From positions 2,790,001 through 2,854,000 of the forward strand of contig NZ_CP109901.1 in assembly GCF_033095805.1 (NCBI RefSeq): 64,000 nucleotides of DNA, given 5' to 3'. Source of the stretch: Serratia sp. UGAL515B_01. GTDB lineage: Bacteria; Pseudomonadota; Gammaproteobacteria; Enterobacterales; Enterobacteriaceae. Below the pieces are notes generated by a model. It worked only from the letters and a program-made list of their open reading frames with translations, searched no databases and was not told the DNA's origin. Made by a program: the position numbers and the translations under genes. This document shows, piece by piece, positions 43,026 through 52,900 of this stretch; the first letter of the stretch is position 1, and every line of letters begins with the position of its first letter.

Positions 43026-44090
43026 ATGCCAATAGCACTATCGAATACGAATACCCGGCGTTCAGGTCTCAGTTTTGCCAGGCGTATTTACCATCCTCGA
43101 ATCGTTGGCCTCGGGATTGGTTTCTTTTGCGTGCTTGCTGTTCTTTATCCTCTGAATCCTCCTGTTATTGTTTGGATATTGCTGACTTTTAACGGCTTTA
43201 TTTGGCCACATATTGCTTACCAATGGTCGATCCGAGCCGAAAACCCATTCTCAACAGAGATCCGCAATCTTTTGATAGATTCCCTGATGGGAGGGGTATG
43301 GATTGCAATAATGGGTTTTAACGCACTACCTGCGGTGGTGATCTTGTCCATGATGGGGATGAATAATATCGCCTCTGGCGGACAAAACCTGTTCTTTAAA
43401 GGGCTGGCCGCCCAGATTATTGGTGCAGTTATAACCAGCGCATTGCTGGGTTTTCACTTCAGTCCCCAAACCTCCTTGCTACAGGTATATCTTTGTTTAC
43501 CAATGATTTTCATTTATCCCGTATTTCTTGGTCTAGTGACCTACCGTACGGCAAAACGCCTAGCGGAAAAGAAGCAAGAGTTATTACGTATCAGCATGCG
43601 CGATGGATTAACGGGTCTTTACAATCGCCGTCATTGGGAACACCTATTACATAACGAATTTGATAGCTGCCGACGCTACGAGCATGCCGCCACACTGATC
43701 CTAATGGATGTTGACCGTTTCAAAATGATCAACGATACCTTTGGTCATGCACTGGGTGATGAAGCCTTGATCGTGCTGGCCGAAGAGCTGGTGCTCGGAT
43801 TCCGTACTGTAGATATTGTTGGCCGCTACGGCGGTGACGAATTTGGTGCGGTGCTACCAAACACCACCGCTGAACAGGCAAGTCAGGCACTAAAACGTAT
43901 CCAAGATAGACTTAACGAAACAACCTTCCGTGAAGCACCGGAGTTGAAACTGAATATCAGTGCGGGAATTGCCGATTACCGGCCAGAAATGGGGGGCTAC
44001 CAAGAGTGGCTGAAAGCAGCAGACAACGCACTGTATAAGGCAAAAAAGAATGGCCGTAACCGTCTTGAGAATGCTATACAACCGTGTTAA
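43026..44090 (+). CDS. MASE2-GGDEF diguanylate cyclase (DgcC/AdrA-like)
   Basis: Predicted to make cyclic di-GMP from two GTP, promoting sessile growth. The 354-residue protein has an N-terminal MASE2 membrane sensor domain of several helices (about 20-180) and a GGDEF domain (about 190-350). The active site is intact in GRYGGDEFG near residue 270. An RxxD inhibitory site (RTVD) lies exactly five residues before GGDEF, so product inhibition is expected. The architecture matches AdrA/DgcC, but the position between tatE and crcB differs from E. coli dgcC, so orthology is not claimed. Confidence 0.9.
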   Translation: MPIALSNTNTRRSGLSFARRIYHPRIVGLGIGFFCVLAVLYPLNPPVIVWILLTFNGFIWPHIAYQWSIRAENPFSTEIRNLLIDSLMGGVWIAIMGFNALPAVVILSMMGMNNIASGGQNLFFKGLAAQIIGAVITSALLGFHFSPQTSLLQVYLCLPMIFIYPVFLGLVTYRTAKRLAEKKQELLRISMRDGLTGLYNRRHWEHLLHNEFDSCRRYEHAATLILMDVDRFKMINDTFGHALGDEALIVLAEELVLGFRTVDIVGRYGGDEFGAVLPNTTAEQASQALKRIQDRLNETTFREAPELKLNISAGIADYRPEMGGYQEWLKAADNALYKAKKNGRNRLENAIQPC

Positions 44091-44225
44091 CCAAGCACGG
44101 AAGCCAACCCCACGCTGTTAATAATCCAGTGTGACTTCTTCTCACACAAGTGTTACCGATACTACAAAATGAAGGCTACAAGGTGTAGTATTTATTCTGC
44201 ACGGTGAAAATACTCGAGCAGACAA

Positions 44226-44276
44226 ACGGAGATGACATTCCTCCATAACCGCCATCGCTGGCTGATGATGTCTACG
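44226..44276 (+). ncRNA. Fluoride riboswitch (crcB motif)
   Basis: The sequence carries the conserved GGAGATG...CCTCC first stem, the AACCGCC segment and GGCTGATGATGTCTACG, including the ATGACAT / ATGTC pairing and the invariant CTGATG and CTAC blocks of the fluoride aptamer. It lies 77 bp before crcB. An inverted repeat (TACGTAATCTCTC / GAGAGGTACGTA) follows directly and could be the expression platform. Confidence 0.9.
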
Positions 44277-44352
44277 TAATCTCTCAGAGAGGTACGTAGC
44301 ATTGCGACTAAACCTTTCTGAGCGTCCTCTATTTCTTAAAGGGTTTATAAGT

Positions 44353-44736
44353 ATGTTGAGTTCTTTGCTAGCAGTTTTCATTGGCGGTGGGTTGGGCAGT
44401 ATGCTGCGTTGGGCAGTGAGTCTCAAGATGAACCCATTACATCAGCATATTCCATTAGGCACGCTCTCTGTAAACCTGCTGGGAGGGTTTGTCATCGGCC
44501 TTGCTATGGCACTATTTTCGCGTATGACAAATATCGATAGTAATTTAAAACTACTGATCACTACCGGTTTCTGTGGTGGTTTGACTACTTTTTCTACTTT
44601 TTCGCTTGAAGTGGTTTATCTGTTGCAGGACGGCCGCTTTTTCTGGGCTATAACAAATATGTTGATCAATTTAGCGGGTTCGTTAGCGATGACGCTACTG
44701 GCTTTTATGTTGATTCGTTGGATCTACGGGCATTAA
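44353..44736 (+). CDS. crcB: Fluoride-specific ion channel CrcB/Fluc
   Basis: Dual-topology dimeric channel exporting fluoride across the inner membrane. From the ATG at 44353 ([20 protein letters not shown]) the protein has 127 residues, the E. coli length, with four hydrophobic helices. Conserved motifs are [24 protein letters not shown] and [13 protein letters not shown]. The upstream fluoride riboswitch confirms the assignment and implies induction by fluoride. Confidence 0.97.
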   Translation: MLSSLLAVFIGGGLGSMLRWAVSLKMNPLHQHIPLGTLSVNLLGGFVIGLAMALFSRMTNIDSNLKLLITTGFCGGLTTFSTFSLEVVYLLQDGRFFWAITNMLINLAGSLAMTLLAFMLIRWIYGH

Positions 44737-44804
44737 GTGCACCTTCAAAAGTATACGAGTCACGGCACACAGTACTATCCAGTTGATAAATAGACAAACA
44801 ATCA

Positions 44805-44826
44805 CCACCTCCCAAAGAGGTGGTTT
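44805..44826 (+). terminator. Hairpin terminator after crcB
   Basis: CCACCTC (44805-44811) pairs with GAGGTGG (44817-44823) followed by TTT. Short U-run, moderate strength. Confidence 0.6.
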
Positions 44827-44838
44827 AGGGCCGACAAT

Positions 44839-44865
44839 AAAAAACCCGCTCATGGAGCGGGTTTT
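44839..44865 (-). terminator. Intrinsic terminator of cspE
   Basis: AAAACCCGCTC-ATG-GAGCGGGTTTT; read on the minus strand the stem is followed by TTTTTTATT. It lies about 20 bp past the cspE stop codon. Confidence 0.85.
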
Positions 44866-44886
44866 AAGAATTTCGGCTACTGTAGC

Positions 44887-45096
44887 TTAGATAGCGATAA
44901 CGTTAGCAGCAGATGGCCCTTTGGCACCGTTCGTGATTTCAAATTCTACACGCTGGCCTTCAGCAAGAGTTTTGAAACCATTGCTAGCGATGGCAGAGAA
45001 ATGAACGAAAACGTCCTTACTACCATCTTCTGGAGTAATGAAACCGAAACCTTTAGATTCATTAAACCACTTAACGCTACCTTTAATCTTAGACAT
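44887..45096 (-). CDS. cspE: Cold-shock-domain RNA chaperone CspE/CspC type
   Basis: A 69-residue single cold-shock domain protein, an RNA chaperone and antiterminator. The start is ATG 45096 ([20 protein letters not shown]) with AAAGG upstream. RNP1 KGFGFITP and RNP2 DVFVHFS are intact. Its position beside crcB identifies it as CspE, which is constitutively expressed in E. coli; CspC would be almost the same sequence. A strong terminator follows. Confidence 0.94.
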   Translation of the reverse strand: MSKIKGSVKWFNESKGFGFITPEDGSKDVFVHFSAIASNGFKTLAEGQRVEFEITNGAKGPSAANVIAI

Positions 45097-45732
45097 CAAA
45101 CTTACCTTTAACGTGAATGTAAGACACAGAATGTGTGTCTATTACAGTACAGCAATTGAACGGGATTTTGTCCACTATCTGGATCACATAAAATCGATAA
45201 AAAAGTGAAAAAAACTCATAATCCATAGCTAAGTTGCAGATTAGGCGACTATTGGGCGATAAATCGGTCAGCGAATAATTCAAAGGTTACTGATAGCAGC
45301 CCTTAGTCACTCCTGGTGTTATCACAGAGCCAAAAACTCGTCATCAAGGCAGAGAGAGTCACCTTTACTAGGCTGTGTCCCTTAACTGTCCGTGGTGCCG
45401 TCGCAGACCCTACGTACTGGGGCCATTTGCGCGCATTTCTGCGTTGTTCGCCGCTTATTTGGCCCAGCAAATCTCACGGCTCACGCCTTGCTCTGCGCGT
45501 AAATGATCGCCAGCGGCTCTCGCGTACAGTTAAAGGACACAGCCTAAAACTCAACAACACATAAAACAGGCTTTTATGGCGTGCACCGGAAAACTGTATC
45601 AGTGGAAAGTATTGCTGGTTTGCTCGCTAAAATTGACTTAGCCACATCGCGTTACTCCATTCTCTGCTCTGTCACTAGCGGCCATTCCACGCTATCATTA
45701 ACGCTGTTTCGAACGATCTTATGAGAAAGACA
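45097..45732. other. cspE-upstream intergenic region
   Basis: 636 bp without a supported gene. It holds the cspE leader (45097-45200), with the small inverted repeat GACACAGAATGTGTGTC near 45124, the MITE-like element at 45369-45546, and the promoter region of the next cold-shock gene. Confidence 0.5.
45369..45546. mobile_element. MITE-like element, 178 bp, no transposase
   Basis: The ends TAGGCTGTGTCCCTTAACTG and, on the other strand, TAGGCTGTGTCCTTTAACTG form terminal inverted repeats of about 23 bp with two mismatches. Both outermost dinucleotides are TA, suggesting a TA target duplication. The interior is GC-rich compared with the flanks and encodes no transposase. Confidence 0.75.
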
Positions 45733-46212
45733 ATGAACGGTAGGATAACGACTTTTTTTGAAGACAAAGGTTTCGGTTTTATCACCGACGAGAACGGGGA
45801 AAATCGTTATTTTCACGTGATTAAAGTACAAAACCCTGAGTTGATCAAAAAGAATGCATCGGTTACTTTTGAACCAACCAATAATGCCAAAGGACCATCT
45901 GCCTACGCAGTAAAAGTCCAGGCCCCCAGCAAGTATATAACTATCGCCAATGAGAGAATTAAAATCTCCAGCATTAAATCCTTTAATACCTTCACCCAAG
46001 AGGTACCGGTGAAGGCGAATGTAGATAAAGAAAACACAGTGCTCTCAGTTGGCTTGCTGATGAATCGAATCCGTCCACAGACGGTAGAAACACCAAAAAT
46101 GATGGAAACACTGCGCATGTTATCGATTATCACCTTCCAAAAAGGCACGTATACCTTCTCTGAGTACGAGATCGATATTGATGAAACAATCAAAACATTA
46201 AAAATGTTATAA
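45733..46212 (+). CDS. Cold-shock-domain protein with C-terminal extension
   Basis: A 159-residue protein. Residues 1-62 form a divergent cold-shock domain: GRITTFFEDKGFGFITDENG keeps RNP1, while RNP2 is NRYFHVIKV rather than the usual VFVHFS. About 95 further residues (from KYITIANERIKISSIKSF to SEYEIDIDETIKTLKML) form a separate domain I do not recognise. ATG 45733 follows GAGAAAG; another in-frame ATG at 45721 adds four residues without a Shine-Dalgarno. It lies upstream of a zinc-ribbon gene with only 72 bp between them. RNA binding is inferred from the first domain. Confidence 0.85.
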   Translation: MNGRITTFFEDKGFGFITDENGENRYFHVIKVQNPELIKKNASVTFEPTNNAKGPSAYAVKVQAPSKYITIANERIKISSIKSFNTFTQEVPVKANVDKENTVLSVGLLMNRIRPQTVETPKMMETLRMLSIITFQKGTYTFSEYEIDIDETIKTLKML

Positions 46213-46243
46213 GTCCGCAAAACATTAAAGCTATTTATCATCG

Positions 46244-46276
46244 CCTGTGTTAGCGTAAGTTTTCACCTAACGCAGG
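46244..46276 (+). promoter_or_regulatory. Hairpin occluding the RBS of the zinc-ribbon gene
   Basis: CCTGTGTTAG (46244-46253) pairs with CTAACGCAGG (46267-46276) as a 10-bp stem with one G-U pair and a 13-nt loop. The 3' arm contains GCAGG(T), the only Shine-Dalgarno-like sequence before the ATG at 46285. Confidence 0.6.
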
Positions 46277-46284
46277 TACACACC

Positions 46285-46446
46285 ATGTCTGAATCCACTA
46301 GTGTTAAAGGTTTCAATAACCGCACTACACAAATCGTCTGCCCCAAATGTGCCTATGTTACGCAGCAGCAATGTTCAAAACTACGCAGGCCTATTACCTT
46401 GATTTGCCCTAACTGCGGGACGCAATTTGCGCCTAAACAGGGTTAA
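46285..46446 (+). CDS. Small zinc-ribbon protein next to cold-shock gene
   Basis: A 53-residue protein starting MSESTSVKGFNNRTTQIVCP. Two CxxC knuckles, C19-P-K-C22 and C41-P-N-C44, spaced by 18 residues form a typical zinc ribbon; the rest is basic and polar. GCAGGT lies 7 bp before the ATG but inside a hairpin. Its size, zinc ribbon and position after a cold-shock gene recall the small YnfU/YmcF-type proteins of E. coli csp loci; that link is inference and the function is unknown. Confidence 0.8.
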   Translation: MSESTSVKGFNNRTTQIVCPKCAYVTQQQCSKLRRPITLICPNCGTQFAPKQG

Positions 46447-46910
46447 GCCATTGCTTCTCTAGGACCTCTCGTGTTCTTGCCACCTGGGGCTACAATCAAT
46501 CACCGCGTTGTTTAGTTTCCTCTATACACTGACTCAATTCTCTTACTGACCCTATGCTTGGACCTGGAGAGCATTTCAAGCCTGCATGTCATACAACTTA
46601 TTCGGGTCTACGATTTAGTAAAAAAACTGCTTAGACCATATTTAACAACCTATACTTTTCTAACTATTAGTCGATCACAATAGCCCCCACTGACGTAGGA
46701 AATTAAGAAACAAGTTGCGTTCAGAAACCGCAGTCCACATACGGCTCTGAAAGTTTAGCGTACTATTTATGATTGAAAACCTATTGATATCAGTATGATA
46801 TTTAAAATTTATCACTGCGTGGTCAACTAAATAAATACCTTATCCCGGCAAAGCATTTTAATAGGGAATGTTAACGGCTATGCCTGTTAATGAAAATGGG
46901 GACAACACAC
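46447..46910. other. Region upstream of the giant adhesin gene
   Basis: 464 bp, AT-rich toward the adhesin start (46600-46860), which should contain its promoter. I see no clear -35/-10 pair, operator or RNA gene. The AT-rich character suits H-NS-type silencing, but this is only inference. Confidence 0.4.
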
Positions 46911-49900
46911 ATGAAAAAACGTCGTTTTCCAAAATCAAAAAAAACGTTAGCACTCTTCAAAAAAACCAAGTCCACCAGAAAAAACTTCAGAAAATCCAAA
47001 GTGTCCGTTTCATTAGCCTGGGCCAATATTGTCACACAGGCTCTGTTCCCGTTAGGGGTCGCATTTACGCCCGCTGTCATGGCCGAAACCACCGATAGAA
47101 AACGCACGGCCTCACGTGGAGAACAGGCAACGGCAACCGCCGCCTCTCGCCTAGCTAACGTACTCACCAGCAACGATGCCACACAATCAGCGGAAAACCT
47201 CGCCCGGGGGGTCGCGACCAGCAAGGGCAATGAAGCCGTGCAAGAATGGTTGAATCAATTCGGCAGTGCCAAAGTCCAGCTGGACCTCGACAATGACCTA
47301 GCGCTCAACGGCAGCCAGATAGATGCGCTTTTTGCCCTCGAAGATACCCCAAGCGCCCTGACCTTCAGCCAGTTGGGGCTTCGCAGCGATGCGGATGGCG
47401 ACCTCACCCTGAACCTGGGGGTTGGGAAACGTCATTTCCTTGACACCCAGATGTTCGGCTATAACCTGTTTCTCGACCGCGATATTCAGGGGCAGCATTC
47501 CCGCGGGGGGTTAGGGGCCGAATATATGCGCGATAACCTGCGGCTCTCAACCAACACCTATTTGGCTCTGGATGGCTGGAAGGATTCTAAAAACCTCGCC
47601 GGATACAATGAAAAAGCCGCCAGCGGTTTTGACGTACGTGCCGAAGGTTACATTCCCGCACTGCCCCAATTGGGCGCAAAAGTGGCCTACGAACAGTATT
47701 TTGGTGAGAATGTCGGGCTGTTTGGCAAAGACAAACTCCAATCTAATCCGCATGCCATGAGTTTTGGCGTCAACTACACCCCCATCCCGTTGGTGACATT
47801 CGGCGTTGACCATAAACAAGGCACTCAAGGGATGCAGGACACCCAATTCAATCTTGCCTTTAATTATGCCTTCGGCACGGCATTCTCAAAACAGATTCAG
47901 GCCTCGAATGTGGCGGCCAAACGCAGCCTGGCAGGGAGCCGTTATGATCTGGTCGATCGTAATAACGAAATCGTGTTGCAGTATCAGGAACAAATCCAAC
48001 TCAGCGTCTCATTGCCCCCCTCATTGCAGGGAAACGCCGGGCAGACCCTCTCGTTACAGGTTAAAACCACCAGTAAAAACGGAGTGACACGGTATGAATG
48101 GGATGACAGCCTGTTGGCCGCCGCCAAGGGCAAGGTTACGGGGAGCGGGAGTCACTGGCAGGTCACCCTGCCTGCTTACATTCCCGGCGGCAACAACAGT
48201 TACCCACTCAGCCTGGTGGTATACGATAAAGCCGGCAACAAATCTCAGGTGGCCCAGACGCAGATCTTGGTAACCGGCTATGGGATTGACGGCATGCAGG
48301 CCACGTTGCAGTCTAGCCAAACGACACTGCCCGCAGACAGCCAATCGAATACTACGATTGTCTTGACCCTGAGCGATCCGAATCAGCAGCCTGTCACAGG
48401 CATTGCAGGATCCATCCAGTTGGTGGGCGAGTTTGAGGCCCAACAATCGGTACCCGTCACACCCCGTGCCGCACGGATGAGTAAGCAGAGCAAGTCCAGT
48501 GGGAAGGTAACGGCGGTAACTACCCCTGCGACACAAGAATATACGCTGAGTCGCGTGACGGAATCCCCCGAGCAACCCGGTACTTACCTGGCCACATTGA
48601 CGGCAGGCAACCTGATGGGCGTCGTCAATATGACGGCTATCGTAGAAGGAACGCCTCTCGCTAACACCAATGCCAAAGTGACCCTGGTTTCCAGCCTGCC
48701 TGAGGCGGCGATTGCCGACAACGCTCTTACCGCCAGTAATAGCGGCAGCACCGTGGCCGATGGCAAAACCAGCAACCCGGTCACCCTGCCGGTGGTCGAT
48801 GCCAACGGCAACCCGCTACCGGACTTCGAGGTCACCTTTACCGTGACCCAGCCGGACGGCAGCGACAGCACCGTCACGGTGAAAACTGACCAGAACGGTA
48901 TAGCCACCCTACCGGTCACCAGTGAACAGGCCGGCACCGTCACCGTTACCACCAACGTCGGTGGTAAAGACGTCAGCGTCGGCATTGACTTTACTGCCGA
49001 CGGCAGCACCGCCACCGTGACCGACGCTGCGCTTAAAGCCGGCAACGCTGGCACTACCGTCGCCGACGGCAAGGCCACTAACCCGGTCACCCTGCCGGTG
49101 GTCGATGCCAACGGCAACCCGGTACCGGACTTCGAGGTCACCTTTACCGTGACCCAACCGGACGGCAGCGACAGCACCGTCACGGTGAAAACTGACCAGA
49201 ACGGTATCGCCACCCTGCCGGTCACCAGTGAACAGGCCGGTACCGTCACCGTGACCACCAACGTCGGCGGCAAAGACGTCAGCGTCGGCATTGACTTTAC
49301 TGCCGACGGCAGCACCGCCACCGTGACCGACAACAGCCTCACCGCCGGCAACACCGGCACTACCGTCGCCGATGGCAAGGCCACTAATCCGGTCACCCTG
49401 CCGGTGGTCGATGCCAACGGCAACCCGCTACCGGACTACGAGGTCACCTTTACCGTGACCCAACCGGACGGCAGCGACAGCACCGTCACGGTGAAAACCG
49501 ACGCCAACGGTATCGCCACCCTACCGGTCACCAGTGAACAGGCCGGTACCGTCACCGTCACCACCAACGTCGGCGGTAAAGACGTCAGCGTCGGCATCGA
49601 CTTTGTGGCCGACGACAGCACCGCCACCGTAGCCGACGATGCGCTTAAAGCCGGCAACGTCGGCACTACCGTCGCCGACGGCAAAGCCACTAACCCGGTC
49701 ACCCTGCCGGTGGTCGATGCCAACGGCAACCCGGTACCGGACTTCGAGGTCACCTTTACCGTGACCCAGCCGGACGGCAGCGACAACACCGTCACGGTGA
49801 AAACCGACCAGAACGGCATTGCCACCCTGCCGGTCACCAGTGAACAGGCCGGCACCGTGACCGTGACCACCAACGTCGGTGGTAAAGACGTCAGCGTCGG

Positions 49901-52900
49901 CATTGACTTTGTGGCCGACGGCAGCACCGCCACTGTGGCCGACAACAGCCTCAAAGCCGGCAACGCCGGCAGCACCGTGGCCGACGGCAAGGCCACTAAC
50001 CCGGTCACCCTGCCGGTGGTCGATGCCAACGGCAACCCGGTACCGGACTTTGGGGTCACCTTTACCGTGACCCAGCCGGACGGCAGCGAAACCAACGTCA
50101 CGGTGAAAACCGACCAGAACGGCATTGCCACCCTGCCGGTCACCAGTGAACAGGCCGGTACCGTCACCGTCACCACCAACGTCGGCGGTAAAGACGTCAG
50201 CGTCGGCATTGACTTTACTGCCGACGGCAGCACCGCCACCGTGACCGACGGTACCCTCAAAGCCGGCAACGCTGGCACTACCGTCGCCGACGGCAAGGCC
50301 AGCAACCCGGTTACCCTGCCGGTGGTCGATGCCAACGGCAACCCGGTACCGGACTTCGAGGTCACCTTTACCGTGACCCAGCCGGACGGCAGCGACAGCA
50401 CCGTCACGGTGAAAACCGACGCCAACGGGATGGCTACCCTGCCGGTCACCAGTGAACAGGCCGGCACCGTCACCGTGACCACCAACGTCGGCGGCAAAGA
50501 CGTCAGCGTCGGCATCGACTTTATCGCCGACGACAGCACCGCCACCGTGACCGACGGTACCCTCAAAGCCGGCAACACCGGCAGCACCGTCGCCGACGGC
50601 AAGGCCAGCAACCCGGTCACCCTGCCGGTGGTCGATGCCAACGGCAACCCAGTACCGGATTTTGAGGTCACCTTTACCGTGACCCAGCCGGACGGCAGCG
50701 AAACCAACGTCACGGTGAAAACCGACCAGAACGGCATTGCCACCCTGCCGGTCACCAGTGAACAGGCCGGCACCGTCACCGTGACCACCAACGTCGGCGG
50801 TAAAGACGTCAGCGTCGGCATCGACTTTATCGCCGACGGCAGCACCGCCACCGTGACCGACAACAGCCTCACCGCAGGCAACACCGGCAGCACCGTCGCC
50901 GACGGCAAGGCCACTAACCCGGTCACCCTGCCGGTGGTCGATGCCAACGGCAACCCGGTACCGGACTTCGAGGTCACCTTTACCGTGACCCAGCCGGACG
51001 GCAGCGAAACCAATGTCACGGTGAAAACCGACCAGAACGGCATTGCCACCCTGCCGGTCACCAGTGAACAGGCCGGTACCGTCACCGTGACCACCAACGT
51101 CGGCGGCAAAGACGTCAGCGTCGGCATTGACTTTACTGCCGACGGCAGCACCGCCACCGTGACCGACGGTACCCTCAAAGCCGGCAACACCGGCAGCACC
51201 GTCGCCGACGGCCAGGCCAGCAACCCGGTTACCCTGCCGGTGTTCGATGCCAACGGCAACCCGGTACCGGATTTTGAGGTCACCTTTACCGTGACCCAGC
51301 CGGACGGCAGCGAAACCAACGTCACGGTGAAAACCGACACCAACGGGATCGCCACCCTGCCGGTCACCAGTGAACAGGCCGGTACCGTCACCGTGACCAC
51401 CAACGTCGGCGGTAAAGACCTCAGCGTCGGCATCGACTTTATCGCCGACGGCAGCACCGCCACCGTGACCGACAACAGCCTCACCGCAGGCAACACCGGC
51501 AGCACCGTCGCCGACGGCAAGGCCACTAACCCGGTCACCCTGCCGGTGGTCGATGCCAACGGCAACCCGGTACCGGACTTTGAGGTCACCTTTACCGTGA
51601 CCCAGCCGGACGGCAGCGAAACCAACGTCACGGTGAAAACCGACCAGAACGGCATTGCCACCCTGCCGATCACCAGTGAACAGGCCGGTACCGTCACCGT
51701 CACCACCAATGTCGGCGGTAAAGACGTCAGCGTCGGCATCGACTTTATCGCCGACGGCAGCACCGCCACCGTGACCGACAACAGCCTCACCGCAGGCAAC
51801 ACCGGCAGCACCGTCGCCGACGGCAAGGCCACTAACCCGGTCACCCTGCCGGTGGTGGATGCCAACGGCAACCCGGTGCCGGATTTTGAGGTCACCTTTA
51901 CCGTGACCCAGCCGGACGGCAGCGAAACCAACGTCACGGTGAAAACCGACACCAACGGGATCGCCACCCTGCCGGTCACCAGTGAACAGGCCGGTACCGT
52001 CACCGTCACCACCAACGTCGGCGGTAAAGACCTCAGCGTCGGCATCGACTTTATCGCCGACGGCAGCACCGCCACCGTGACCGACAACAGCCTCACCGCA
52101 GGCAACACCGGCAGCACCGTCGCCGACGGCAAGGCCACTAACCCGGTCACCCTGCCGGTGGTCGATGCCAACGGCAACCCGGTACCGGACTTTGAGGTCA
52201 CCTTTACCGTGACCCAGCCGGACGGCAGCGAAACCAACGTCACGGTGAAAACCGACCAGAACGGCATTGCCACCCTGCCGATCACCAGTGAACAGGCCGG
52301 TACCGTCACCGTCACCACCAATGTCGGCGGTAAAGACGTCAGCGTCGGCATCGACTTTATCGCCGACGGCAGCACCGCCACCGTGACCGACAACAGCCTC
52401 ACCGCAGGCAACACCGGCAGCACCGTCGCCGACGGCAAGGCCACTAACCCGGTCACCCTGCCGGTGGTGGATGCCAACGGCAACCCGGTGCCGGATTTTG
52501 AGGTCACCTTTACCGTGACCCAGCCGGACGGCAGCGACAGCACCGTCACGGTGAAAACCGACGCCAACGGGATCGCCACTCTACCGGTCACCAGTGAACA
52601 GGCCGGCACCGTCACCGTGACCACCAACGTCGGTGGTAAAGACGTCAGCGTCGGCATTGACTTTACTGCCGACGGCAGCACCGCCACCGTGACCGACGCT
52701 GCGCTTAAAGCCGGCAACGCTGGCACTACCGTCGCCGACGGCAAGGCCACTAACCCGGTCACCCTGCCGGTGGTCGATGCCAACGGCAACCCGCTACCGG
52801 ACTACGAGGTCACCTTTACCGTGACCCAACCGGACGGCAGCGACAGCACCGTCACGGTGAAAACCGACCAGAACGGTATCGCCACCCTGCCGGTCACCAG

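Noticed and set aside
44887..45099. TTG at 45099 as the cspE start, giving an extra N-terminal Met.
   Set aside because: The ATG at 45096 gives the exact family N-terminus MSKIKG with a better-placed Shine-Dalgarno.
45369..45546. The element as a complete insertion sequence.
   Set aside because: At 178 bp it cannot encode a transposase, so only a non-autonomous (MITE-like) element is supported.
45316..45564. An 82-codon frame over the MITE-like element.
   Set aside because: It is created by the element and its flanks, lacks a ribosome binding site and has no recognisable protein features.
46868..47098. A 76-codon frame starting upstream of the adhesin ATG.
   Set aside because: It overlaps the adhesin signal peptide in another frame and resembles no protein.
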